The notes: generated by a model not told the origin, from the sequence alone. Counted from the first letter of the stretch, positions 1 to 10,742 are shown. The stretch is DNA of 64,000 bases from Marinomonas posidonica_A (GCF_043643765.1 NZ_JBHZSP010000003.1:277834-341833), one strand, 5' to 3'. Made by a program: numbers and translations.

Positions 1-773
1 TTTGAATGAGCGTAAGCCCCCATAGCCATTAGCTCAATATTATGATCTTCACGATACTGAGTGAGAACAGGATAAATTTTACCGGCTTGAATACTGGCAG
101 TCACTTGAAAACCTTCCTCTTCTAAGAGAGTTTGGGCGGCCTCCAACTTTTCTTTGCGCTCTGGTGTGTCGTCTCCAGCCATAACTAAATGACATTTAAG
201 GCCTAGTAATAAAGGGCTTTTAGCAATTTTAGCAATGGCGTTATCTGCCGCTTCGCGCCCATCATAGGCAATCATAAAATTCTTCGGTGGTGTGAATTTA
301 CCAATGCTGATAAGAATAGGGCGATGTTGGCTACGTGCCACTCGTTCAATATGAGAGCCAATGGTGTGAGCATTCATTGTGTGGTGTTCGCCTAAGCGTC
401 CTAGAACGATCAGGCGAGTATCTTCTTCTAGTTCTGCTAAGTTTTCAATAAGATCGCCGTGTCGCTGTAATTGAGATACTTGTTTGGCGCCGGCCTGCAA
501 GGCATAAGACTTGGCGTTGTCCAAAATCATTTTGCCATGCTCAAGTGCTAACTTAGCGCGTTTTGCATCGAGCTCGACTAATTCATCAAGCAAATGCTCG
601 CGGCTACCAAAACCAATGGAGCCGGATAGGTCTTCTTCCGTTCGGCTCTCGTCTTTTTCTAAAGAGTGCAACAAAATCAGAGGACAGGATAATTGTTTCG
701 CCGCCCACACTGAAGCGGAGGTGACGTATTCTGATAATGAAGAACCATCAATACAGGCAATTACGTTTGTCAT
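1..773 (-). CDS. Tandem-domain universal stress protein (UspE-like), 3' end off the window
   Basis: I translated this on the minus strand from ATG at 773; it stays open to base 1, giving more than 255 residues with the C-terminus missing. The start is supported by an AGGAG site about 8 nt upstream. It opens MTNVIACIDGSS, the first strand of a Usp fold with the ATP-contacting Asp. Near residue 145 there is a GRLG...GS stretch resembling the Usp nucleotide loop, and a second Usp domain starts about residue 170 (FMIAYDGREAADNAI). Two domains in one chain is the UspE arrangement; cytoplasmic, role in stress survival inferred from the family. It lies 29 bp behind the SulP transporter on the same strand, so the two are probably co-transcribed. 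Confidence 0.85.
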   Translation of the reverse strand, partial: MTNVIACIDGSSLSEYVTSASVWAAKQLSCPLILLHSLEKDESRTEEDLSGSIGFGSREHLLDELVELDAKRAKLALEHGKMILDNAKSYALQAGAKQVSQLQRHGDLIENLAELEEDTRLIVLGRLGEHHTMNAHTIGSHIERVARSQHRPILISIGKFTPPKNFMIAYDGREAADNAIAKIAKSPLLLGLKCHLVMAGDDTPERKEKLEAAQTLLEEEGFQVTASIQAGKIYPVLTQYREDHNIELMAMGAYAHS

Positions 774-802
774 GGTTGCACTCCTTTTTTATTTTAATGG
801 TT

Positions 803-2293
803 TTAGTGTCCGCCCATCAATTTTTCAACTTCTTCGGGGTTGTTGTGAACACCAAATTTATCAACGACGGTCGCACTGGCTTGGTTCATGCCGATTAAAT
901 CAATATCCGCGCCTTCACGACGGAATTTAATCACCACCTTATCCAAGGCTGATACCGATGTAATGTCCCAAAAATGGGCATCTGATAAATCAATCGTAAC
1001 CTTTTCGACGACTTCTTTAAAATCGAAAGAAGCTGTAAATTGATCAGAAGACGCAAAAAAGACTTGTCCAATCACTTTGTATTTTCTGTGTCCAGTGGTA
1101 TCACCTAGTTCACTTGTAACGGCCATGAAGCGGCCAATTTTGTTGGCAAAAAACATGGCCGCTAACAATACGCCAACAAACACGCCTAACGCTAAGTTAT
1201 GTGTGTAAACCACGATAGAAACAGTGGCTAACATAACAATGTTAGTTGAAAGTGGGTGTTTTTTCAGGTTAATCACGGATTCCCAAGAAAAAGTGCCGAT
1301 GGAAACCATGATCATCACAGCAACCAGTGCAGCCATCGGAATTTGACCGATTAGGTCGTCTAAGAATACCACCATGATGAGCAGCAAGAAGCCGGCAATA
1401 AAAGTGGATAATCGGCCGCGACCACCAGATTTTACGTTAATCACAGATTGACCAATCATGGCACAGCCTGCCATACCGCCAAGTAAACCAGACGTGATGT
1501 TAGCAACCCCTTGGCCTTTACACTCACGGTTTTTATCACTATTAGTATCTGTGAATTCATCAACGATCGTGGCTGTCATCATAGATTCAAGTAAACCAAC
1601 GACAGCTAAGCCTAAGGAGTAAGGCAAAATGATCCAAAGGGTTTCAAGGTTTAAAGGCACATCAGGCCATAAGAATATTGGTAACGTATCTGGTAGCTCA
1701 CCCATATCACCAACGGTACGAATGTCCAGTCCATAAGTCATGGCAAAACCGGTGAGAAGAACAATACAGACTAAAGGCGAAGGAATGGCTTTACCAATCA
1801 CGGGCAGCAGTGGAAATAGATAAATGATGCCTAAACCAACTGCTGTCATCGCGTATACGTGCCAAGTAACGTTGGTTAGTTCGGGTAATTGCGCCATAAA
1901 AATTAAGATGGCTAAGGCGTTAACAAAGCCAGTCACAACGGATCTAGAAACAAACCGCATTAGGCTGCCTAATTTGAGGTAACCAGCAATAATTTGAAAC
2001 ACACCGGTTAATAAAGTGGCCGCCAACAAATATTGTAAGCCGTGATCTTTAACCAAGGTGACCATGAGCAGTGCCATAGCACCAGTGGCGGCTGAAATCA
2101 TGCCAGGGCGGCCGCCGAAAAACGAAATCACCACCGCAATACAGAATGAGGCATACAGGCCGACTTTTGGATCAACGCCTGCAATAATAGAGAATGCAAT
2201 GGCTTCAGGAATGAGCGCCAATGCAACAACAGTACCGGCGAGAGAGTCGCCTTTTATATTTGAGAACCAGTCTCGTTTTATCGAATCGATCAT
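803..2293 (-). CDS. SulP-family anion transporter with STAS domain (bicarbonate/sulfate type)
   Basis: Predicted inner-membrane transporter of 496 aa, the usual size for SulP proteins. The N-terminal part (about residues 15-380) is a run of hydrophobic helices starting with DSLAGTVVALALIPEAIAF, the SulP signature region. The C-terminal ~110 residues form a cytoplasmic STAS domain (FDFKEVVEKVTIDLSDAHFWDITSVSALDKV). Shorter SulP proteins of this layout in marine bacteria include BicA-type Na+/HCO3- symporters, so bicarbonate is a reasonable substrate; sulfate or another anion cannot be excluded. ATG at 2293 has AAGG upstream. First gene of a probable two-gene operon with the Usp protein; a candidate promoter lies at 2311-2339. 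Confidence 0.88.
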   Translation of the reverse strand: MIDSIKRDWFSNIKGDSLAGTVVALALIPEAIAFSIIAGVDPKVGLYASFCIAVVISFFGGRPGMISAATGAMALLMVTLVKDHGLQYLLAATLLTGVFQIIAGYLKLGSLMRFVSRSVVTGFVNALAILIFMAQLPELTNVTWHVYAMTAVGLGIIYLFPLLPVIGKAIPSPLVCIVLLTGFAMTYGLDIRTVGDMGELPDTLPIFLWPDVPLNLETLWIILPYSLGLAVVGLLESMMTATIVDEFTDTNSDKNRECKGQGVANITSGLLGGMAGCAMIGQSVINVKSGGRGRLSTFIAGFLLLIMVVFLDDLIGQIPMAALVAVMIMVSIGTFSWESVINLKKHPLSTNIVMLATVSIVVYTHNLALGVFVGVLLAAMFFANKIGRFMAVTSELGDTTGHRKYKVIGQVFFASSDQFTASFDFKEVVEKVTIDLSDAHFWDITSVSALDKVVIKFRREGADIDLIGMNQASATVVDKFGVHNNPEEVEKLMGGH

Positions 2294-2648
2294 GTATTAC
2301 CTTCTGTATGTATTTAGTCGCAATGAAAATTGCTATCAAGAGTGGCGTCGGGGCTCAACAAACAACTGGAAGGTTGTCTTGTGGGGGTACTATTAGAGTC
2401 TAGAAAAGGCTCAGATACACCATGGAAGAATGGTTGATAGTACAAACGCCAGAAAGTGTCGAAATTATAAAGAGTTAGCCTATTAAAGGCAATCATAAGG
2501 CTTATTTATGATGCTTCGGTTACAGAGCTTAACATTAATACACAAAGAACTTGGTCGAACTGTACCAAGGTACAATAGCGACAATTCCCTAACACCTCTA
2601 TCTTGTAATCAATCATAAATTTAATCCGTCATTTACCGGAGACACTAC
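2294..2648. other. Divergent intergenic region between SulP and the adhesin gene
   Basis: 355 bp without a supported gene. It holds the SulP promoter candidate, a perfect 6+6 palindrome TGTACC-AA-GGTACA at 2561-2574 whose right arm overlaps a TACAAT hexamer, and the adhesin ribosome-binding site (CGGAGA, about 7 nt before ATG 2649). The palindrome has the form of a dimeric operator for the adhesin gene; no known regulator consensus was recognised. Confidence 0.5.
2311..2339 (-). promoter_or_regulatory. Candidate sigma70 promoter for the SulP-Usp operon
   Basis: On the minus strand TTGATA (2339-2334) and TAAATA (2316-2311) are separated by 17 bp, 18 bp upstream of the SulP ATG. The spacer carries a small inverted repeat (GCAAT-tttc-ATTGC). 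The short distance to the start would leave a very short leader; assigned by pattern only. Confidence 0.4.
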
Positions 2649-5600
2649 ATGAGCGATAACCAAGTATCCTTTGCTACCCTAGGCGATCAAGTCGGTATTA
2701 TTACTAAATTAAGCGGTTCAGTTGTTGTTGAATCCATTGATGGTCAAGAACGAGTAGTAAAAGTTGGCGACCCAGTATTCTTTGGTGAAGTCGTTCGTAC
2801 TGGAAATAACGGTAGCGTGACGATTGCCTTTGTAGATGGCACCGAAGTGGTTATCGGAAGTGATGCTAATGTCGAAATAAATGACGAAATTTATAATTCA
2901 GGCGATAACGATGACCTTGTGGCGGATTCATCCAGTGATGTGGATGCTCTTCAAGAAGCGATTTTATCCGGTGATGACCCAACCTTAATTCAAGAAGCGC
3001 CGGCCGCAGGTGAAACGCCTAGTGAGCAAGACCGTGTCGATGTTGAAATTGAACGAAATGACAACAGTGCCTTACCAGGCTTTGGTAGTGACACATTAAG
3101 TTCACTGCCAACTTATGGTTATGATACGGATAATGGATTTGGCTCTAATCTTCGAAATACAGCTAACACAACGATAAGTGAATCAACTTCAAATGATTCA
3201 GTTGAAGATACTGTAGCCGAAGCCGGTACAGTAACAATTGATACCATTACATTAGATGACCAGATTGACGCGTCAGAAGCATTAGGTTTGGTGTCTGTTA
3301 CCGGTACTGCTGCTGGGGGCGATATCTCAACTGGCGATACCGTTACGTTAGTCATCGCAGGAAATACGTATATAACGACCGTGCAATCAGATTCTACTTG
3401 GTCTGTTGATGTTGACGGTATGGATTTAGTTGCTGATACAGAGTTTGATGCGGTTGTATTATCTGCAGATGAAGCAGGTAATACGGTTGAAAGCGTCGGT
3501 TCATCAACACATACTGTGGATGATTCTGAGCTTCTTGTGAACCTGGATATTGATCCAATTACTGAAGACAGTGTTATCAATGCAGCTGAAGCGTTAACAA
3601 CGGTAACGGTTACAGGGACAGTAACTGGCGATAGCTTTGAAACTGGTACTGTAACCTTAGTAATTAATGATGTTAATTATACTGCTGATGTAAATGACGA
3701 CGGCACTTGGTCTGTTGATGTGGCTGGCAGCGATTTGGCTGCGGACTCTGATACCGAAGTTTCTGCAAGTGTGACTGTGAGTAATAGTATTGGTCAGGAA
3801 GGAACTGCTGCAACAACTGAAGCATATTTCATAGACACATCTGCTAGAGCCTCAATTCGTGTTAATTCAATCACAAGTGATGATGTTATTAGCGCCGATG
3901 AAAGTGCTTCCACTGTCACAGTCTCCGGTCGAGTTGGTTTCGATGCATCAGCAGGTGATATTGTCACAATGACAATTGGCGGTACTTTATATACAGCTGA
4001 AGTTCAGGCCAATAAAACTTGGAGTGTAGAAGTTGCTGGTAGTGACCTTGCAGTAGATACATCTTTTGATGTGACTGTTACAGGAGAAGATGCATCTGGT
4101 AACCCATATTCAGCAACAACGACTTCAACTCATACGGTTGATACGTCTGCGGATGCGGGTACGGTGACCGTGAATGCGATTACGTCTGATGACGTGATCA
4201 ACGCGACGGAAGCGACAGGCACAGTTGCGGTGTCCGGTACGGCGACAGGTGGCGATATCGCAGAAGACGATACCGTGACCTTGGAGATCAACGGCACGAC
4301 TTACACAACAGAAGTTGATGAAAACGGCGAATGGTCTGTAGACGTCGCGGGTTCTGACCTTGCAGCGGACACCGAGTTCGATGCGGTCGTGACGTCTTCT
4401 GATGACGCGGGCAACACAGTCGATACAACCGGTTCTTCAACTCATACGGTCGATGTTGAAATCGGCACGCCAGCGATCACCTTCGAAAGCACCGGTGAAG
4501 ACGACATATACAACGCAGAAGAAGTTGCCGCAGGCGAAGCCGGCACGATCACAGCGACGATCTCGGTGGCCGGCTCCGAAGTGGGCGACACCTTGACGTA
4601 CAGCGTGAACGATGGCGACGACATCACGGTCACCTTAAACGCAGAAGATATCGCGAATGGTGTTGCGATCGAAGTGTCTCCAGAAGACACAGTGACAGCG
4701 ACCTTGTCGGATGAGGCGGGCAACACATCCACAGCAGCGACAGAGACAGCGGCGGCAGCGGATGTTGAAATCGGCACGCCAGCGATCACCTTCGAAAGCA
4801 CCGGTGAAGACGACATATACAACGCAGAAGAAGTTGCNNNNNNNNNNNNNNNNNNNNNNNNNNNNNNNNNNNNNNNNNNNNNNNNNNNNNNNNNNNNNNN
4901 NNNNNNNNNNNNNNNNNNNNNNNNNNNNNNNNNNNNNACACAGTGACAGCGACCTTGTCGGATGAGGCGGGCAACACATCCACAGCAGCGACAGAGACAG
5001 CGGCGGCAGCGGATTTGTTTGCGACAGCGGGTACGGTGACAGTGAATGCGATTACGTCTGATGACGTGATCAACGCGACGGAAGCGGCAGGCACAGTTGC
5101 GGTGTCCGGTACGGCGACAGGTGGTGACATTGCGGAAGGCGATACCGTTACTCTGGTCATCAACGACACCGAATACACCACAACAGTCGGTGCAGACGGC
5201 ACTTGGACTGTTGACGTAGCGGGCTCTGATCTTGCTGCTGATACTGTTTTTGATGCTGTGGTAGCGTCATCCGACACGGCTGGTAATACAGTAGATAGTA
5301 AGGCGACATCAACGCATAAGGTTGATATGACATCTAATGCAAGTATTGATGTTGATGTAATTACAGGCGACAAGGTCATTAGTGCAGCGGAAGCAGGAGA
5401 AGGAAACTATGTTTCCATTACTGGTTGGGTTGGTGGTGACGCACAACCTGGCGATACTGTGACAATTGAGCTTGAAGGAAATGTCATTGGAACGGCTCAG
5501 GTAAGTTCTGAACAAGATTCGAGTGGTAGATATTTATACAGTGTTGAAGTACTTGGTTCTGATCTTGCGAATACAAGCCTTGCAAATCCATACATTACCG

Positions 5601-8600
5601 CCAAAGTATCGGGAACTGATGAGGCTGGAAATGCGTTTGTTGCTTCTAGTACTGAGATCTACAAAGTCGATCTGGTCGCAGATATTGATGCTTTTGTTCA
5701 GGATGAAAGCGGCGATATGGTCATTAATCTTGATGAGCAAGGTAATGTAACCGTCGGTGGTTGGATTGAATTAGGTGGTGATGTGCAATCTATCACCATT
5801 ACCGACGAAGTGGGTAATAGCGTCACTATTACTGAGGGGATCACTATTGAAGACGATGGCGGCTATGGCTATTTTGAAATTGGAGCGGATGTCTCTAGTT
5901 TACTTGATGGTGAATTAAGCGTTGTCGTAAATGCTTCAGATGCAGCCGGTAATACAGTTCAATCTGAAGTGATGAGCATTGAGAAAGATACTTCTGCTGA
6001 GTCCGGTGAAGTAACCGTTAATGCAATTACGTCTGATGACATTATCAACATAACAGAAAGTGAGCAGACGGTAACTGTGTCTGGTAGTGCTTCTGGTGGT
6101 GATATTTCTGCCGGTGATATTGTCACCATGACCATTAATGGCACTGAATACTCAACCAGTGTTCAGGCAGATGGTACTTGGTCCGTTGATGTTGCTGGTA
6201 CTGACCTTGCTGCTGATACTGAATTTGATGTGGTGGTTTCTTCTACTGACAGTGCAGGAAATGAAGTTAAGTCTACAGTAAGTTCAACACACACATCTGA
6301 CTTAAATATCGCCACACCATCTATTAGCTTCGAAAGTACGGGTGACGATGATGTTTATAATGCCGATGAAGTTGGAGATGACGGAACGGTAACGGCGACG
6401 ATTTCAGTGTCTGGTTCTGAAGTGGGTGACAAAGTTACCTATCAGGTAAACAACAATACTGCTGTTACCATCACTTTGACGGCGGCCCTTATTGAAAGTG
6501 GTATTGCTGTTGAAGTTGCGCCAGAAGATAGCATTACTGTGAGTCTCTCTGATGATGCGGGTAACCGTTCAGTTGAAGTCAGTGGTACTGCGCCAGCAGC
6601 TGATCTAGAAGCAGAAGCGGGAACCGTTACGGTTAACCCAATTACTTCTGATGATCACATTGATGGAACGGAATTGTATGACACTGTGACCATTTCCGGT
6701 CAGGCTTCAGGTGGGGATATTTCAGCGGGTGATCAAGTTAAGATGGTCATCAATGGTAAGGAATACGATGCGACCGTTAATGACGACGGCTCTTGGTCGG
6801 TAAATGTCGCAGCCAGTGAATTAGCTGAAGATACAGAGTTTGATGTTGTGGTTACTTCCAGTGATGCAGCGGGTAATACAGTGGAAAGCCGAGGCACTTC
6901 AACTCACACTGTGGATCTTTCAGCAGAAGTGACCTTGTCAGCCGGTGAAGGTCAGCAGGTTGTGTTAACGGATTTACCAGAAGGCTTCACTTTCCCTGAG
7001 GGGGTAACAGAAGTTACTACAGACTTTGGTGCCACTATTAGTTTGGTTGACGGTGAGTATCTATACCAAGCTCCAGTCCGAGATCACAGTGACTCTCAGG
7101 GCGATCAAGATAGCGTCACAGTGACGCTAGAAGATGGTCGTAGTTTTACCGTCAATATTGATGTAGAAGATTCTGCACCGGTTGCGGTTGATGATGAAGC
7201 AGACATCTTGGTTCGTCGTGAGACTTTTGAGGTGTCAAATGTTGAAGCCAATTGGGTGAGTTCTTCGGGTGGTAATAACATTAATAAGTTTGATGGTACA
7301 TCGTCTAATGGTGGCATTGATAATGATGATGGTAAGGATCAAATTCGCTGGGGTGAATCCGCAGATGATCATGGACGACAGTCAGGTTACGGTTTTATTG
7401 ATAATGACTCTGAATTAGACGGTAAATTCGAGCTAAATGAAGACATCATTATAGGGACATTCACTCACTACAATTACCCAGTTTATTCTGGCGGGGCAAT
7501 TGATGCAGCTTCCATGGAGATTGATTTCTCTGTGACAGACAACTCAGGTGTTTCTGAGCCTGTGAAATTGACGGTGAATTTCTCTCACAATGAAACCACA
7601 AACATTGATGGTGATGCTGAAGCTTCTCGTGACATTGTCACAGTGGAAAATACCTTTGTTACCTTTGAGTGGGAAGGCGAAATCTACACCTTACAAGTGG
7701 TTGGTTTCCGTGAAGTGGGGAACCCTGATGGTGAAGTAGTTACCTCTATCCATACTTATGAAAATGCATCCACTAGCTATGAACTTGTGGTTCGAGTTGT
7801 GGAAGGGGAGGGCTATAGCCTGCCTGAAACAACTGGTAATGTATTGGATGACAATGGTCTAGGCGCTGATGAGTTAAGTGAAGATGGTGCTATCAGTGTC
7901 ACTAATGTGGCATCTGGTGAGTCAGTCAATAATTCAGATGCAAGCGCAGGCCAATCAGTGAAAGGAACATATGGTAACTTGATCCTTAATGCGGATGGTT
8001 CTTATGTCTATCAGGCAACAGCAAGTGTTTCTACCATACCAGACGGTGCTACTGATTCTTTCACCTATATGATTCAAGATGAAGATGGCAGCTCATCTAC
8101 AGCTACCTTGACCATTAATGTGGCAGCAGAAGCGCCTAGAGTAGAGCCCACTTTCTTCGAGAATGTTTCCGCTAATTTGGACTCTGATCTTCAGTGGTTC
8201 GAGACAAATACGGGCGATGAAGCCACAGTGCAAACTGATGGTCGATCAAATTATTGGGATGATGATCGTAAGGATACTCACCTTAAAGGAACATCAAATG
8301 ATGACTTTATTGTGGGTGATCGAGGCGATGATCATATTGAAGGGGGCAATGCCCAAGATACTCTTGGTGGTTATGGTGGCTCTGATTGGCTTGAGGGTGG
8401 AGAAGGTGATGATACATTGTATGCTGATGGTCGTCGTACTAGCTATCAAGATGCTGACGATTCAAACCGAGTAGATGGTGGCGCAGGTCAAGACACCCTT
8501 TACGGTAGTATCGGTGATGACTTCCTCTTAGGCGGTTCAGGCGATGATTACCTAGATGGTCGTGATGGCGATGATGTTCTTATCGGCGGTCAAGGTCAAG

Positions 8601-8938
8601 ATACCATGACTGGTGGGGATGGACGTGATTTGTTCATCCTAACGGATTACTCGCAGGGCGTTGATACTATCACTGACTTTAATGCTTCAGATGATGCCTT
8701 GGACATTTCCGAATTGTTGGATGTACCAAGCTCTGCGGCAGAAGAAGAAATACAGGCTTACCTAAATGAAAACCTTACATTAACAACGAATCAGGATGGT
8801 TCAGGTAAGTTGGAAGTCGCAGACAGTGGTAATGCTAATCATACTGTGGCTAATTTTGGGTCAGATTCCCAGTTGGGCAGTGGCAGTATTACTGTCATCT
8901 TTAATGATAAGGAATACGACATTAACATTGATGGTTAA
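2649..8938 (+). CDS. Giant LapA/BapA-type RTX adhesin with retention module (one gene across an assembly gap)
   Basis: Predicted type I-secreted surface adhesin for attachment and biofilm. Residues 1-~120 are a retention module (VGIITKLSGSVVVES.. VVRTGNNGSVTIAFVDGTEV) ending in PAAG at residues 118-121, a LapG-type cleavage motif. Then come about ten Ig-like repeats of ~100 aa with the core DGTWSVDVAGSDLAADTEFD, a unique segment with GTFTHYNYP resembling a 'choice-of-anchor' domain, a VCBS-like domain, RTX repeats and a C-terminal secretion region ending INIDG. Reading frames either side of the 100-N gap differ. However, the flanking 309-bp repeat units imply 158 + 309n missing bases, which restores one frame and gives at least 2115 aa. 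No lapBCE transporter, lapD or lapG is in the window. Confidence 0.88.
3003..3011 (+). other. Putative LapG protease cleavage site (Ala-Ala-Gly)
   Basis: Codons GCC GCA GGT encode residues 119-121 (AAG, preceded by Pro). In LapA-type adhesins the periplasmic protease LapG cuts between two alanines of a TAAG/PAAG motif shortly after the retention module, about residue 108 in Pseudomonas fluorescens. Position and context match; cleavage itself is inferred. Confidence 0.65.
4452..5011 (+). repeat. Tandem 309-bp (103-aa) repeat units of the adhesin, interrupted by a gap
   Basis: Unit 1 is 4452-4760. Unit 2 starts at 4761 and matches it base for base up to the gap at 4838. The sequence after the gap (4938-5011) is identical to the end of unit 1 (4687-4760). 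Each unit encodes an Ig-like domain beginning DVEIGTPAITFES and ending ETAAAA. A diverged relative of this domain type lies at about 6304-6605 (LNIATPSISFES). True copy number is unknown because the assembly broke inside the array. Confidence 0.9.
4838..4937. other. Assembly gap (100 N) inside the adhesin repeat array
   Basis: Exactly 100 N, the conventional placeholder for unknown length. Comparison with the intact neighbouring unit shows the sequence resumes 158 bases further along the unit, so the real gap should be 158 bp plus a whole number of 309-bp units. Confidence 0.95.
8282..8629 (+). repeat. RTX (hemolysin-type Ca2+-binding) nonapeptide repeats of the adhesin
   Basis: This stretch encodes successive GGxGxDxLx-type repeats, for example GGSGDDYLDGRDGDDVLIGG, starting LKGTSNDDFIVGD and ending GGDGRDLF. 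Such repeats bind Ca2+ and fold the C-terminus outside the cell. They are followed by the aliphatic/acidic C-terminal segment typical of type I secretion targets (DTITDFNASDDALDISELL). Confidence 0.9.
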
Positions 8939-8960
8939 TGTCGTAGTACCCATAAAGCAA

Positions 8961-8987
8961 AAAGCCGAGTTTATACTCGGCTTTTTT
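8961..8987. terminator. Bidirectional rho-independent terminator between adhesin and msrA
   Basis: Stem AAAGCCGAGT / ACTCGGCTTT with loop TTAT, followed by a T-run on the plus strand. On the minus strand the A-run at 8957-8963 supplies a T-rich tail. It lies between two convergent genes. Confidence 0.85.
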
Positions 8988-9015
8988 CGTTTCAGGTGGG
9001 CGTTATTTTATGCGT

Positions 9016-9675
9016 TTAAACACTCAGTCCAATAGGGCAGCTCACGCCTGTACCGTTTAGGCCACAATAGCCATTTGGGTTCTTGTGAAGATACTGTTGA
9101 TGGTATTCTTCTGCCAAATAATAGGTTTTGAGTGGCTCGATTTCTGTGGTGATCATACCATGACCATTTTGGATAAGTGCTTTTTGGAATGCGTCTTTGC
9201 TTTGCTCTGCAATGGCTAAATCAGAGTCTTTTGTAGTGTAAATAACAGAGCGATATTGGCTACCAATATCATTGCCTTGTCGCATGCCTTGTGTCGGGTC
9301 ATGGTTTTCCCAAAAGGTTCTTAGAATGGTGTCTAAGTTGATTTGTCTGGTGTCGAAGATCACTTGAACGACTTCGCTGTGACCTGTTTGCCCAGTACAA
9401 ACTTCTTCATAGGTTGGGTTTTTCGTGTACCCGCCTGCATAACCAACGGAAGTGACAATAACGCCAGGAACATTCCATAACTTTCTTTCCGCACCCCAGA
9501 AACATCCCATGCCGAGAATGACTTCCCCTTCATGTACATTTTTTTCGCGAAGAAAATTTTCACCGTTAACCGCATGAATGCCAGTCACTTGAATAGGAGT
9601 GTCTCGACCCGGAAGCGCTTCAGCTTCACTTGGTATTGAAGACTTTTTTAATATTTGTTCAATGGGATTGGGCAT
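9016..9675 (-). CDS. msrA: Peptide-methionine (S)-S-oxide reductase MsrA
   Basis: Reduces methionine-S-sulfoxide in proteins or free methionine, a cytoplasmic oxidative-damage repair enzyme. The 219 aa match the long, E. coli-like MsrA form. The catalytic motif GMGCFWGAER (about residues 56-65) holds the sulfenic-acid-forming Cys. EVVQVIFD and GSQYRSVIY are family-conserved, and the C-terminal GYCGLNGTGVSCP supplies two recycling cysteines. The first ~45 residues are the usual variable extension. ATG at 9675 is preceded by AAGGAA. Single gene, convergent with the adhesin. Confidence 0.95.
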   Translation of the reverse strand: MPNPIEQILKKSSIPSEAEALPGRDTPIQVTGIHAVNGENFLREKNVHEGEVILGMGCFWGAERKLWNVPGVIVTSVGYAGGYTKNPTYEEVCTGQTGHSEVVQVIFDTRQINLDTILRTFWENHDPTQGMRQGNDIGSQYRSVIYTTKDSDLAIAEQSKDAFQKALIQNGHGMITTEIEPLKTYYLAEEYHQQYLHKNPNGYCGLNGTGVSCPIGLSV

Positions 9676-9821
9676 GGTGAATTCCTTAAAAGCAAAATAA
9701 TATGAGCGACACTTTTACAGACAGTGCATCAGTCTTCAAGTTTTTTCTTGCAACGTAAAACAGACTAACTGTGTCAAAAAAGTGCAAAAGCCGTTTAATT
9801 TAATTTAATGGTAATATAGTG

Positions 9822-9849
9822 TTGACTCTGTATTTAATCTACCTATAAT
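9822..9849 (+). promoter_or_regulatory. Promoter of the initiator tRNA array
   Basis: TTGACT (9822-9827) and a perfect TATAAT (9844-9849) are separated by 16 bp. A GC-rich stretch (CGCACC) follows, as in stringently controlled stable-RNA promoters. The first tRNA begins 14 bp after the -10 box, so transcription would start about 5-8 bases before the mature tRNA. Confidence 0.75.
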
Positions 9850-9863
9850 ACGCACCTCGTTGT

Positions 9864-9936
<73 letters not shown>

Positions 9937-10036
9937 NNNNNNNNNNNNNNNNNNNNNNNNNNNNNNNNNNNNNNNNNNNNNNNNNNNNNNNNNNNNNNNN
10001 NNNNNNNNNNNNNNNNNNNNNNNNNNNNNNNNNNNN
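9937..10036. other. Assembly gap (100 N) inside the tRNA array
   Basis: The run of N starts directly after one tRNA body and ends at the first base of the next. The assembler therefore broke exactly at the repeat boundary. A spacer, and possibly further tRNA copies, are hidden here. Confidence 0.95.
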
Positions 10037-10113
<77 letters not shown>

Positions 10114-10158
10114 GCAACGAAACTGAAATTGTTAGTGATAGTAGATAAATTAATTTGT

Positions 10159-10235
<77 letters not shown>

Positions 10236-10300
10236 ATTTGCTTATTTTCAAGTTGTTGGTTCACTAAGAAAGTTGTTAACTATATTTATAGTTTATTTGT

Positions 10301-10377
<77 letters not shown>

Positions 10378-10458
10378 ATTCGTAAGGTCGTGAGAATTGG
10401 TCAAAGCTTTTTTTAATACATTTCAAAATTAACCATTGAATTTCAATAGGTTTCATGT

Positions 10459-10535
<77 letters not shown>

Positions 10536-10742
10536 TTTCAATTCTCTCTTTTTTTGAAGACAATAGTCGCTTTTGTTCAAAAAGTAACTCTGCCCCAATT
10601 TAATCTTTCAGCCATTTAATGAACGTTTATATTGCTTTCATCATAAGCTGTTTCAGCCGTAACTCATTATTACTCTTTGCTAGGTAATTTAGCGGATTTT
10701 TTCATCGAAGGGCAGAAGCGTGAATGAGTCGGTAAATTCACC

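Noticed and set aside
511..930. Plus-strand 139-codon frame at the left end
   Set aside because: It is the antisense of the universal stress protein, which has clear Usp motifs, and it runs into the SulP gene.
3119..3580. Long minus-strand open frames opposite the adhesin (also at 4442-5379 and 5959-6144)
   Set aside because: Ser/Val/Ala-rich mirror translations of the repeat gene; no start signals and no domain pattern.
4838..4946. Real frameshift splitting the adhesin into two genes
   Set aside because: The apparent shift comes from the arbitrary 100-N placeholder; repeat alignment restores a single frame.
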